Below are positions 25,778-33,251 of a stretch of 42,210 bases of DNA, in pieces. The position numbers and the translations under genes are program-made. Within the stretch, counting starts at the first letter, position 1; each line of letters opens with the position of its first letter. The stretch is from Flavobacteriales bacterium (GTDB lineage: Bacteria; Bacteroidota; Bacteroidia; Palsa-965), in contig NSIF01000009.1 in NCBI GenBank assembly GCA_002737665.1, positions 1 to 42,210 on the forward strand, written 5' to 3'. The notes beneath the pieces are model-generated. The model made no database searches, was not told the origin of the DNA, and saw nothing but the letters and a program-made list of their open reading frames with translations.

Positions 25778-27616
25778 TTAATCTTTACCTTGATCCTTAT
25801 CTTGCTCTTTGTCTTCAAGGGCAGATTTCAAATCGGCAAGACCTGCAACGTCACCAAAAGTTGTTTTTTCTTGGTTATCCTTAACCTTCTGAACAGCTTT
25901 TTTAGTTTCATCTACTGGTCCTTTATTCCCAGCTTCCTTTTTAGCACCACCACGCGATTCTTTTTCTTCAATAGCAATCTCTTCGTTGGTGTTTCTATGA
26001 GAAACAATTATTTTTTTAGACTCTTTGTTGAACTCTAGAACTTTGAAATCAACAGTCTCTTCAACCTTAGCATTTCCACCATCTATCTTTAACAAATGTT
26101 TGTTTGGACAAAAAGCTTCAACACCATAAGGAAGTTGAACAACTGCGCCCTTATCATTTGCGCTTACAATCGTTCCTTTGTGATCTGTTCCTACAACGAA
26201 TAAAGTTTCAAAAACGTCCCATGGATTTTCTTCGAGTTGTTTGTGTCCAAGACTAAGTCGACGATTTTCAACATCAACCTCAAGTACTAAAACATCAATA
26301 CCATCTCCAATTTTAGTAAATTCAGAAGGGTGTTTGATTTTCTTAGACCAGCTCAAATCTGAAATATGGATTAAGCCATCAATCCCTTCTTCTAATTCTA
26401 CAAATATTCCAAAATTGGTAAAGTTTCTAACCTTAGCAGCGTGTCTTGAATTTTTTGGGTATTTCTCAAGAATCTCTTTCCAAGGATCAGGACTCATTTG
26501 CTTAATTCCAAGTGACATTTTACGTTCTTCACGGTCAAGTGTCAATATAATAGCTTCAACTTGATCGCTTACTTTCAAGAAATCTTGTGCACTGCGCAAA
26601 TGCTGTGACCAAGACATTTCAGAAACGTGAATAAGACCTTCTACTCCTACTTGAAGTTCTACAAAAGCACCATAATCTGCAATAACAACTACGTTACCTT
26701 TTACTTTATCTCCAACTTTAAGGTCGGGTGATAAGCCCTCCCAAGGATGTGTAGAAAGTTGTTTTAGACCAAGAGCAATGCGTTTTTTCTGGTCATCGAA
26801 ATCAAGAATAACAACATTAATTTTCTCATCTAATTTAACAATTTCCTCTGGGTGAGAAATTCTACCCCAAGAAAGATCGGTAATGTGAATAAGACCATCC
26901 ACTCCTCCAAGATCAACAAACACACCATAGTTAGTAATGTTTTTCACAGTACCTTCTAATACCTGACCTTTTTCTAATTTTCCTATGATCTCTTTCTTCT
27001 GTGCTTCTAATTCTTCCTCGATAAGTGCTTTATGAGAAACAACTACGTTTTTGAATTCATTGTTAATTTTTACAACTTTAAATTCCATTGTTTTTCCAAC
27101 ATAAACATCGTAATCACGAATTGGTTTCACATCAATTTGAGATCCTGGAAGGAAAGCTTCAATTCCGAATACATCAACAATAAGTCCACCTTTAGTACGA
27201 CATTTAACAAAACCTTTAATAATCTCATCACTAGTAAGCGCTGAATTAATACGCTCCCACGATTTCATGGCACGCGCTTTTTTGTGTGAAAGAATTAATT
27301 GTCCTGTTTTATCTTCCTGACTTTCTACATAAACTTCTACAGAATCTCCAATTTTTAAATCAGGATTGTAACGAAACTCGGAAAGCGGAACTACACCATC
27401 GGATTTATAACCGATATTCACAACTACTTCTTTATTGTTTTTTGAAACTACTACACCATCTACTAATTCATGGTCCACAAGTGATTTAAGTGTGCCTCCA
27501 TAAAGTAATTCTAGTCGCTCGATTTCATCTTTGGAATAAAAATCTTGTTTTTTTCCAATCGTGTCCCAATCAAATTCGGGTTGAATGTTGCTGGGTGTTG
27601 TTAAATTTTCTGACAT
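25778..27616 (-). CDS. rpsA: 30S ribosomal protein S1
   Basis: RNA-binding ribosomal protein that helps load structured or leader-poor mRNAs. The 612 aa contain six S1 repeats of about 70 residues (roughly 45-115, 130-195, 215-285, 300-370, 385-457 and 470-540). Repeats 3-5 keep the classical wording, such as GVFVDLGGVDGLIHITDLSW and AFVELQVGVEGLIHVSEMSW. The N-terminal 40 residues replace the usual 30S-docking segment with a short divergent stretch, and the C-terminus is a charged, Lys/Glu/Asp-rich tail. It is transcribed alone, with a strong promoter, a structured leader of about 100 nt and a strong terminator. Confidence 0.96.
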   Translation of the reverse strand: MSENLTTPSNIQPEFDWDTIGKKQDFYSKDEIERLELLYGGTLKSLVDHELVDGVVVSKNNKEVVVNIGYKSDGVVPLSEFRYNPDLKIGDSVEVYVESQEDKTGQLILSHKKARAMKSWERINSALTSDEIIKGFVKCRTKGGLIVDVFGIEAFLPGSQIDVKPIRDYDVYVGKTMEFKVVKINNEFKNVVVSHKALIEEELEAQKKEIIGKLEKGQVLEGTVKNITNYGVFVDLGGVDGLIHITDLSWGRISHPEEIVKLDEKINVVILDFDDQKKRIALGLKQLSTHPWEGLSPDLKVGDKVKGNVVVIADYGAFVELQVGVEGLIHVSEMSWSQHLRSAQDFLKVSDQVEAIILTLDREERKMSLGIKQMSPDPWKEILEKYPKNSRHAAKVRNFTNFGIFVELEEGIDGLIHISDLSWSKKIKHPSEFTKIGDGIDVLVLEVDVENRRLSLGHKQLEENPWDVFETLFVVGTDHKGTIVSANDKGAVVQLPYGVEAFCPNKHLLKIDGGNAKVEETVDFKVLEFNKESKKIIVSHRNTNEEIAIEEKESRGGAKKEAGNKGPVDETKKAVQKVKDNQEKTTFGDVAGLADLKSALEDKEQDKDQGKD

Positions 27617-27634
27617 ATTAATAATTCATTTTTT

Positions 27635-27700
27635 GTGCTTTCGCACTGGCCTGTATTCCGGCTGATAAAGGCGATTAATTTTGAGGTTTACCGGTAAACC
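27635..27700 (-). promoter_or_regulatory. Structured rpsA mRNA leader
   Basis: Three elements lie between the promoter and the rpsA start. They are a perfect 16-nt palindrome GGTTTACCGGTAAACC (27685-27700), a GCC/GGC hairpin (about 27648-27662), and a hairpin GTGC-GAAA-GCAC with a GNRA tetraloop (27635-27646) followed by A-rich sequence. S1 represses its own translation through leader hairpins in other bacteria. That this leader does the same is inference. Confidence 0.55.
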
Positions 27701-27723
27701 CCATCTTCTTGATTTAAGGAGTG

Positions 27724-27731
27724 CAAAGATA
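27724..27731 (-). promoter_or_regulatory. Candidate rpsA promoter -7 element
   Basis: TATCTTTG on the minus strand, 107 nt before the rpsA ATG and upstream of the leader palindrome. Confidence 0.65.
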
Positions 27732-28105
27732 ATAGAGAAAACACTTCTACTTGAAATATTGTGTTTTATTTTGAAATATTAAATAAGCCAAAGAATGTAC
27801 TTCTACATTAAATCAAATTTTAAATTCAATTAACGAACATTAAATATACTTAATAATCTAATTATCAAATAATTAGTGAAATTATTTAAACTCTATGATT
27901 AATACCTTGTTTACCTATAATTAATGTCAGTTTTGAGGGGCAATACGCCTAACCTCATGTATTTCCATATTTTTTTTTAATAATTTATATTTAATATCAA
28001 TCTTTTGTAATTAAATATGCCTAGAAATAGTTTAATTGAATTGCAAATACTAAATTTGGTAAATTTTAATAAAATTAAAATAATATTAATTTAACCAACT
28101 CAAAG
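27732..28105. other. Divergent AT-rich spacer between rpsA and a T9SS gene
   Basis: About 370 nt of very AT-rich sequence with no open frame of note. A TAAATTTG element at 28051-28058 (+) is a plausible promoter for the gene at 28106. I see nothing else here. Confidence 0.5.
28051..28058 (+). promoter_or_regulatory. Candidate promoter -7 element for the 28106 gene
   Basis: TAAATTTG fits TAnnTTTG, 47 nt before the ATG. No clear -33 element is visible. Confidence 0.4.
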
Positions 28106-30061
28106 ATGAAAAAAGGATTACTTATTATTCTAGGCATTAGCGCAAGCATTGCACTTTCTGCTCAAGTACCAAAAATTGCAGGTGTTAAAAAAATTGACCT
28201 AACTAATTCAAATGCAAAAAGCACTGATGGTGAGAGTCGAAATTTTTACAATACGGCAACATCAAACCAAAGAAGTGCTGGACCAAACACTATACAATCA
28301 CCTGGTGTGAAATTTTCAAGTTCTTGGAATGCATTTACATTACTTGTGTCATCATCACATTGTCTTACTGCTGACCAAGCATTAAATGCTGTAATGTTTA
28401 CACACCGTATAAGCCAAGATTGGCCTGCCGATGCAAACGTTGCAAGTGGCTACGGTGAATACAGCTGGACAACTAACTTTGGTACAACTTGGGACTCATC
28501 TTATTTTGCTGACCAAACAAGTCTTGGAAATAAACGTTTCCGTTATCCTTCTGGAGCAATTATTAATCCAGCCGGCAATACGAACGTTGCAAACGCATTA
28601 AATGTAGCAACAGGACCATACACATCTGGATCTAATTGGGATGGCTATTATGGTAACAACCAAATGATGGTTAACGGTGCCGGTTCGAACACCTCAATTT
28701 TTGATAATGGTGTAGGAACACCAGCGTTAGCATTTCCTAGAATAAGTATAACTTCTTATGACGATAGTAGCGCTTGGGTTTCTGGTGGTTTTTACACTGA
28801 TCCAATTGCAGCAACTGGCTACCTTGGATCTAATTTAATGAAAGGAAAATGGAATGGAACTGCTCTTACATGGAGCTTTGATTCAATTCTACCATATTTC
28901 CACCAGGATGGTACAGGAGCAAACGATGCTTTTACACAATCTTTCGTTGGCTTCTCTCCAAATGGTCAAATCGGGTACCAAGTATTTTTTGGTGTAGATG
29001 GTTCTGCTACAACATCACAAACACGAGCATTTAGCCCAATAACTTATAAATCAACTAATGGCGGTGCAACATGGAACTTATTGCCAGTAAATGATTTTTC
29101 AACTATACCTGCTATCAGTACTTATCTTATTCCTGCAAGCGATGGTAATTTGAAGCCTTGGTTCGATCAAAGTCAAGGGGCTGATATTGTTGTAGATAAC
29201 AATGGCGAGCTTCATATTGTTTGTACTATTTCAAGTGGCTCTTCTGATGATAATGATTCACTTGGTTATAGTTGGACACTCACAGGTCAGAATGGTACAA
29301 CTGCAAAGCATTACATTTACGATGTGCACACAAGTCCTACAGGATGGGATGCTTGGTTAATTGATTCCTTGATGACTTCAACATCAACAAACAACACAAT
29401 TTTTTTGGATGGTTCAACTGGGAATGCATTTGCTACCGATGCAAGAATTCAGATGTCACACACAACAGATCGTTCTAAATTGTTCTTTGCTTGGGTTGAT
29501 TCAGATCCTTTAGCATTAGCTGGAGAAAATGCACTTCCTGATTTGAAAGCTGTTGGATTTGACCTTGTTACTGGTTTTAAAACTCCAGTGACACAATTCA
29601 CAACAAGTCAAGATTTTTATTTCCATTATGTGTCTAACGTTACACTTGTAAGTGGGAATACATATAGTATTGGTGTTACAAACTCGATTGATAGAAACGG
29701 TTCCCATGATGTAATTACAACATTTGACCACTATTTTTACGAGGGTTGTAAATTTAATACTTCTGATTTTACAGTTCAATTTGTTGGTGTAAATGAGCAA
29801 GCTGCAAACTTCGGATCACTTAACATTTACCCAAATCCTGCTAAAGACCAAATTAACTTGAATGTTAACATGGTTAGTGGAGAAAATGTTTCTTTCCAAA
29901 TTACAAACTCACTAGGACAAGTTGTTTTGGTTGAAAATCGTTCATTAGTAAATGGAAATAACAATGTTCAACTAAACACTTCAAAACTAACTTCAGGTGT
30001 TTATTTTGTAACAATTGCATCAGAAACTAGCAAAGTAACTTCTAAAATTGTTATTCAGTAA
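28106..30061 (+). CDS. Large secreted T9SS cargo protein
   Basis: 651 aa with signal peptide MKKGLLIILGISASIALSAQ and a type A sorting domain over the last 80 residues (LNIYPNPAKDQINLNVN to KVTSKIVIQ). The body of about 540 residues resembles the BNR/sialidase-like propeller style of many Bacteroidota surface proteins: repeated phrases such as YKSTNGGATWNLLPV, GEYSWTTNFGTTWDSS and DIVVDNNGELHIVCT. I see no catalytic set that would prove an enzyme, so adhesion or binding is as likely as hydrolysis. It is transcribed alone and ends in a strong terminator. Confidence 0.88.
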   Translation: MKKGLLIILGISASIALSAQVPKIAGVKKIDLTNSNAKSTDGESRNFYNTATSNQRSAGPNTIQSPGVKFSSSWNAFTLLVSSSHCLTADQALNAVMFTHRISQDWPADANVASGYGEYSWTTNFGTTWDSSYFADQTSLGNKRFRYPSGAIINPAGNTNVANALNVATGPYTSGSNWDGYYGNNQMMVNGAGSNTSIFDNGVGTPALAFPRISITSYDDSSAWVSGGFYTDPIAATGYLGSNLMKGKWNGTALTWSFDSILPYFHQDGTGANDAFTQSFVGFSPNGQIGYQVFFGVDGSATTSQTRAFSPITYKSTNGGATWNLLPVNDFSTIPAISTYLIPASDGNLKPWFDQSQGADIVVDNNGELHIVCTISSGSSDDNDSLGYSWTLTGQNGTTAKHYIYDVHTSPTGWDAWLIDSLMTSTSTNNTIFLDGSTGNAFATDARIQMSHTTDRSKLFFAWVDSDPLALAGENALPDLKAVGFDLVTGFKTPVTQFTTSQDFYFHYVSNVTLVSGNTYSIGVTNSIDRNGSHDVITTFDHYFYEGCKFNTSDFTVQFVGVNEQAANFGSLNIYPNPAKDQINLNVNMVSGENVSFQITNSLGQVVLVENRSLVNGNNNVQLNTSKLTSGVYFVTIASETSKVTSKIVIQ

Positions 30062-30078
30062 TCAGTATTGAATTCTTG

Positions 30079-30110
30079 AAAAGCCCTCCAATTTTTGGAG
30101 GGCTTTTTTT
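30079..30110 (+). terminator. Terminator of the 28106 gene
   Basis: AAAAGCCCTCCA (30079-30090) pairs with TGGAGGGCTTTT (30096-30107), loop ATTTT, followed by a T-run. Confidence 0.92.
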
Positions 30111-30161
30111 ATTGGTAAAAACCAATAAGAGCCAAAATGTCAGTAAAAATTATTTTACTGA
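30109..30161. repeat. Two further stem-loops directly after the terminator
   Basis: TTATTGGT/ACCAATAA (30109-30116 and 30121-30128, loop AAAA) and TCAGTAAAA/TTTTACTGA (30140-30148 and 30153-30161, loop ATTA). With the terminator they make three hairpins in a row. Neither has a T-tail. Confidence 0.6.
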
Positions 30162-30255
30162 TCAGGTTATTTGAAATTTGATCCGAATCCAATATGTAAT
30201 AAACAAATATTGTTAAAATTATAAATAAGGCATGCTTTTAGACGTTTTTAGAAAA

Positions 30256-30275
30256 TAGGTTGTCAATTCAACCTA
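30256..30275 (+). promoter_or_regulatory. Hairpin in front of the 30285 mini-gene
   Basis: TAGGTTG (30256-30262) pairs with CAACCTA (30269-30275) around TCAATT. It ends nine bases before the ATG, so it could shape ribosome access. Confidence 0.4.
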
Positions 30276-30284
30276 ATAAGTAGT

Positions 30285-30434
30285 ATGAGAAAAAAGAAAA
30301 ACTTTGTCCCTCCTGTCTTTTCACTGGATCGCATTAAGCTCAGAATAGACCACAAAACAACAATTACTGTAAAGTCCAAGGCTGCATTAAATATGTGGCT
30401 CGTTAAATATCCAGATGCTATTGTAGTGGATTGA
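30285..30434 (+). CDS. Mini-protein (49 aa), paralogue of the 30763 gene
   Basis: Short basic protein MRKKKNFVPPVFSLDRIKL... ending at TGA 30432-30434. Over its last 33 residues it matches the next gene almost position for position: IKLRIDHKTTITVK against IKLQVDYRTVISVK, and ALNMWLVKYPDAIVV against ALEMWMKKYPNAKVL. Conservation at the protein level between two differently spelled DNA sequences argues that both are real genes. It has no signal peptide, membrane segment or cysteines. The likely shape is a beta hairpin followed by a short helix (AALNMWLVKYP). The function is unknown. Confidence 0.75.
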   Translation: MRKKKNFVPPVFSLDRIKLRIDHKTTITVKSKAALNMWLVKYPDAIVVD

Positions 30435-30726
30435 TAAAAAAATAATTCTATTTCAAGACATAGAATCAAAAAACGTTTGATAAAATAATTATAAATCAAC
30501 TATTTATGCTACATTTATAGTGTAATTAAATAGTGGTATTAAATTAACGGAATAAGCAAATTACCAAAATTGTTTACAACATGTTAATAACCAATGAAAA
30601 AAGATTACTTTACATATTAAACGATATAATACTACTAATCATCGTTAATTAATAGTAATCGGAAGAATTTTTGAATTTAAATGAGTTAAATCATCGTTAT
30701 TTACATAATATTATAAAAATAAAGAA
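30435..30726. other. AT-rich spacer between the two mini-genes
   Basis: Nearly 300 nt with no open frame of note. There is a possible -7 element TACATTTA near 30511-30518 and a repeated decamer ATCATCGTTA (near 30641 and 30691). Nothing else is recognisable. Confidence 0.4.
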
Positions 30727-30762
30727 ATGAGACCCCTAGTTTTAACAAAGGAAAGCAACGTT

Positions 30763-30921
30763 ATGAAGAACAGGTATCGTAAACCGATTCTTACAAAAAA
30801 ACCATCAGATGTGCCAGTAATTAAACTTCAAGTGGACTATCGTACAGTAATTTCTGTAAAAACGCAAAGTGCACTTGAGATGTGGATGAAAAAATATCCT
30901 AATGCTAAAGTTTTAGGATAA
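30763..30921 (+). CDS. Mini-protein (about 52 aa), paralogue of the 30285 gene
   Basis: Basic protein MKNRYRKPILTKKPSDVPV followed by the shared block IKLQVDYRTVISVKTQSALE and MWMKKYPNAKVLG. I prefer ATG 30763 because the N-terminus then aligns in length and charge with its paralogue; ATG 30727 would add twelve residues and cannot be excluded. The shared pattern is IKLxxDxxTxIxVKxxxALxMWxxKYPxA. It is separated from its partner by about 330 nt, so the two are probably transcribed separately. I do not recognise the family. Confidence 0.75.
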   Translation: MKNRYRKPILTKKPSDVPVIKLQVDYRTVISVKTQSALEMWMKKYPNAKVLG

Positions 30922-31268
30922 TTAATTACTTGATAGGTTAAGAATTTTTTAAATTCCTGTAACACAAACATTAAACCACCAATATGAAACCTTGGTGTGA
31001 TAAAAATAACCGACCCATTTAAAATTTAGGAAAGAAAAACAATTTAGTTTTTCAGCTATTTCCAATTTTTCATTGTTTTCAGCAAACACTTCTTTTTAAC
31101 GTATAACATATAGCTTTATAGCGAACGGTATTGCTATTTTCGTTTCCCATTGTAGGGGCTGGATATTTTACACCCATTTTAATAACATCTTATTCGGTAT
31201 AGACACTATTAACTAATAAATGAAGAAAATTTTTGCAATTAGCATTTAAGTCGATTAATTTTACAAAA
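30922..31268. other. Spacer upstream of the 31269 lipoprotein gene
   Basis: About 350 nt, AT-rich. It holds a short inverted repeat CACCAA/TTGGTG near 30978-30998 and a nine-codon frame (31220-31249, MKKIFAISI). No gene or promoter that I can support is present. Confidence 0.4.
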
Positions 31269-31964
31269 ATGGCTAGCAAAAATATTTATTCGATTATTAT
31301 AATTGCTCTTATTTTAACAGGGTGCAAAAACCGAAAAATGACTATGGAGTATATTAATACTCCAACAGAAATAGAGGCATTACAAAAACCAAAGTCAACG
31401 AATCCATCCAACGACCTTCAAGTAGTGATCCATGAAGAAATGATGAATAAATGTTTCAAATCATTGGGCGCCATACAAGGGAAAGAAGCTTACCAAATTC
31501 TATTAATAAATGACTCTTTCACATGGGTTTTAATAAATCCACAAATTCACTTGCACAAAGGAAGGGCAGATTTCACAACTGATGTCAATATAATTACAAA
31601 AGGATTTAAGTACAGCACTCCTTGTGTGGGAGATGTAATGATTTGGTATGATCGTAAACAAAACCTTATTAATGTAAAAATTACAAAATGTATTATTGAA
31701 ATTTATACAAAAATATTAGGCACAAAATATCATCTAAAAGACATAGATCTTGCAGAGGATTTCAAAGACCCTTTCACTTTTGAAGGACCTAGTTCAACAA
31801 ATAGTGACATGGAAATAGAAATGCCAGATGGTACAATAAGAAAATTATATATGACAACAACTGATTGTGATTTAACAGTTCAAGAAAAACAACTCGTTGT
31901 GCCATGTGAAATGGCCTTTTCGTTAACACCACCAGCAGAAAAAGTTGAGCCGAAAAAAAAGTAA
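31269..31964 (+). CDS. Lipoprotein of unknown function
   Basis: 231 aa from ATG 31269, giving MASKNIYSIIIIALILTGC with a good lipobox (LTGC, Cys19); an upstream TTG at 31233 is unlikely. The mature part has alternating strands (VVIHEEMMNKCFKSLG, FTWVLINPQIHLHKGRADFTTDVNI, GDVMIWYDRKQNLINVKITKC), which recalls lipid-binding TULIP/DUF1439-type proteins, where an 'amphipathic groove' is built from such strands. This is a weak, fold-level impression. It has four cysteines after the lipobox and a Lys/Pro-rich C-terminus. It is probably anchored in a membrane and faces the periplasm. Confidence 0.75.
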   Translation: MASKNIYSIIIIALILTGCKNRKMTMEYINTPTEIEALQKPKSTNPSNDLQVVIHEEMMNKCFKSLGAIQGKEAYQILLINDSFTWVLINPQIHLHKGRADFTTDVNIITKGFKYSTPCVGDVMIWYDRKQNLINVKITKCIIEIYTKILGTKYHLKDIDLAEDFKDPFTFEGPSSTNSDMEIEMPDGTIRKLYMTTTDCDLTVQEKQLVVPCEMAFSLTPPAEKVEPKKK

Positions 31965-32052
31965 ATTGACCTTATTTTTCTAATCATTTTCTATTCATTC
32001 ACAAGCATCTTTCTCTTGCAAATTTGTGATTCAACACAAGCAATAAAAAAAA

Positions 32053-32574
32053 TCAGGAAATTATTTTTGCTTTTCGAGAAACTAAGGCGGAATTACCTAC
32101 AAACTTATACTCCCACTCTGCTCCAAATATTCGAGGCAAATACTTCATGTAAAGTAAATTTCGTTTGGACGTTTTTCCTTCATCTTCATCGTCCTTTGAA
32201 AGACCCGTAAATTCATAAAAATAAACCTTAGGGTGTTCGATCATGAACAAACCTATTATTTTAGAAATCGTTGACATGACTCGATAAACATCGCCTTTGT
32301 TTGTAACTACATATTCCTCACCCTCATATTCTTCATTGATTACTCCAAAAACAATTGTTGCATGAAGTATATTATTCTGGCGACGACCAAAACGAACCTC
32401 GTACTCAATGCCATTATCGGTCGTAAAAAAATAAATACCGGCAGATGGAATTGGGGGGGAAATAATAGGATAAGTTTCTATTGGATCTGTCATCGAAATA
32501 AACCTAAAATATTGAATTTCAAAATTAGTCATTAAATAAGGGCGAAATGATAAATAATTCATTTCAAATCCCAA
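32053..32574 (-). CDS. Conserved-looking cytoplasmic protein of unknown function
   Basis: Up to 173 aa. The true start is uncertain, because Met5, Met15 and Met28 (ISMTDPIETYP) are also possible. There is no signal peptide or membrane segment. The core has paired strands (GIYFFTTDNGIEYEVRFG, ILHATIVFGVI) and then a helix-strand unit (VMSTISKIIGLFMIEHPKVYFYEFTGL) with an acidic loop DDEDEG before RNLLYMKYLPRIF. The order strand-strand-helix-strand-'R..LY' resembles small Bacteroidota proteins of the DUF6934 kind, but I am not confident. It overlaps no neighbour and is convergent with the lipoprotein gene. Confidence 0.65.
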   Translation of the reverse strand: MGFEMNYLSFRPYLMTNFEIQYFRFISMTDPIETYPIISPPIPSAGIYFFTTDNGIEYEVRFGRRQNNILHATIVFGVINEEYEGEEYVVTNKGDVYRVMSTISKIIGLFMIEHPKVYFYEFTGLSKDDEDEGKTSKRNLLYMKYLPRIFGAEWEYKFVGNSALVSRKAKIIS

Positions 32575-32686
32575 TAAATACTAAAACATAATTCTTTAAA
32601 CCTACAACTAATATATTCTCACTACTGCAAAAAAAATGAAGTAAAAGAATGCTATTGTAAGCTAATAAAAATATATATTTACTGCC

Positions 32687-32694
32687 TAACTTAG
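32687..32694 (+). promoter_or_regulatory. Candidate -7 element for the TlpA-like gene (leaderless)
   Basis: TAACTTAG differs from TAnnTTTG at one base and ends four bases before ATG 32699. Confidence 0.3.
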
Positions 32695-32698
32695 CTGA

Positions 32699-33172
32699 AT
32701 GCTAAAAAATTTATTGATTGCTTCTGTAATCGTTTTAGTTGCATTTGCTTCTGATAGTACAATTTCGCTTACCAAAATAGATCCGTTAATTTCAAGGTTA
32801 AATAATGGAGGGGATACTACTTTCGTTCTCAATTTTTGGGCTACCTGGTGTGCGCCTTGCGTTGCCGAATTACATTATTTCACAGATTTAGATTCCATAA
32901 AACCGATTAAACCATTAAAAGTAATTCTTGTATCCTTAGATTTTAAAAAAGACATTTCAACTAAGCTTGTTCCATTTTTAAAAAAGCGTAAAATAAAAAC
33001 TGAAGTTATATTTTTAGACGAAACAAACGACAATTTCTGGATCCCAAAAATTGACAAAAATTGGCAGGGCAATATTCCAGCTACTTTAATTCAAAATAAA
33101 CAAAAAAGTTATTTTATTCCACGAGCAACTAGCTATAGGGAACTCGACAGTCTTTTGAAAATCTCATATTAA
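32699..33172 (+). CDS. TlpA/ResA-like thioredoxin-fold protein
   Basis: 157 aa with an N-terminal signal or anchor sequence (MLKNLLIASVIVLVAFAS) and the active site NFWATWCAPCVAE (CxxC at about residues 45-48). The region GNIPATLIQN contains the cis-proline loop. It is likely a periplasmic thiol-disulfide reductase. No cytochrome maturation genes adjoin it, so the partner is unknown. Confidence 0.88.
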   Translation: MLKNLLIASVIVLVAFASDSTISLTKIDPLISRLNNGGDTTFVLNFWATWCAPCVAELHYFTDLDSIKPIKPLKVILVSLDFKKDISTKLVPFLKKRKIKTEVIFLDETNDNFWIPKIDKNWQGNIPATLIQNKQKSYFIPRATSYRELDSLLKISY

Positions 33173-33236
33173 TACAAAAATTTAATCAAAATAATTATAG
33201 GTGTATTGTAGATGATGTCATTTTAAACTTTTTAAG

Positions 33237-33244
33237 TACCTTTA
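33237..33244 (+). promoter_or_regulatory. Candidate -7 element for the BatA-domain gene
   Basis: TACCTTTA differs from TAnnTTTG only at the last base and ends seven bases before ATG 33252. Confidence 0.4.
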
Positions 33245-33251
33245 ACCTTTA

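Noticed and set aside
31220-31249. Nine-codon frame MKKIFAISI upstream of the lipoprotein
   Set aside because: It is too short to support; it might be a chance frame or signal-peptide remnant, but nothing confirms it.
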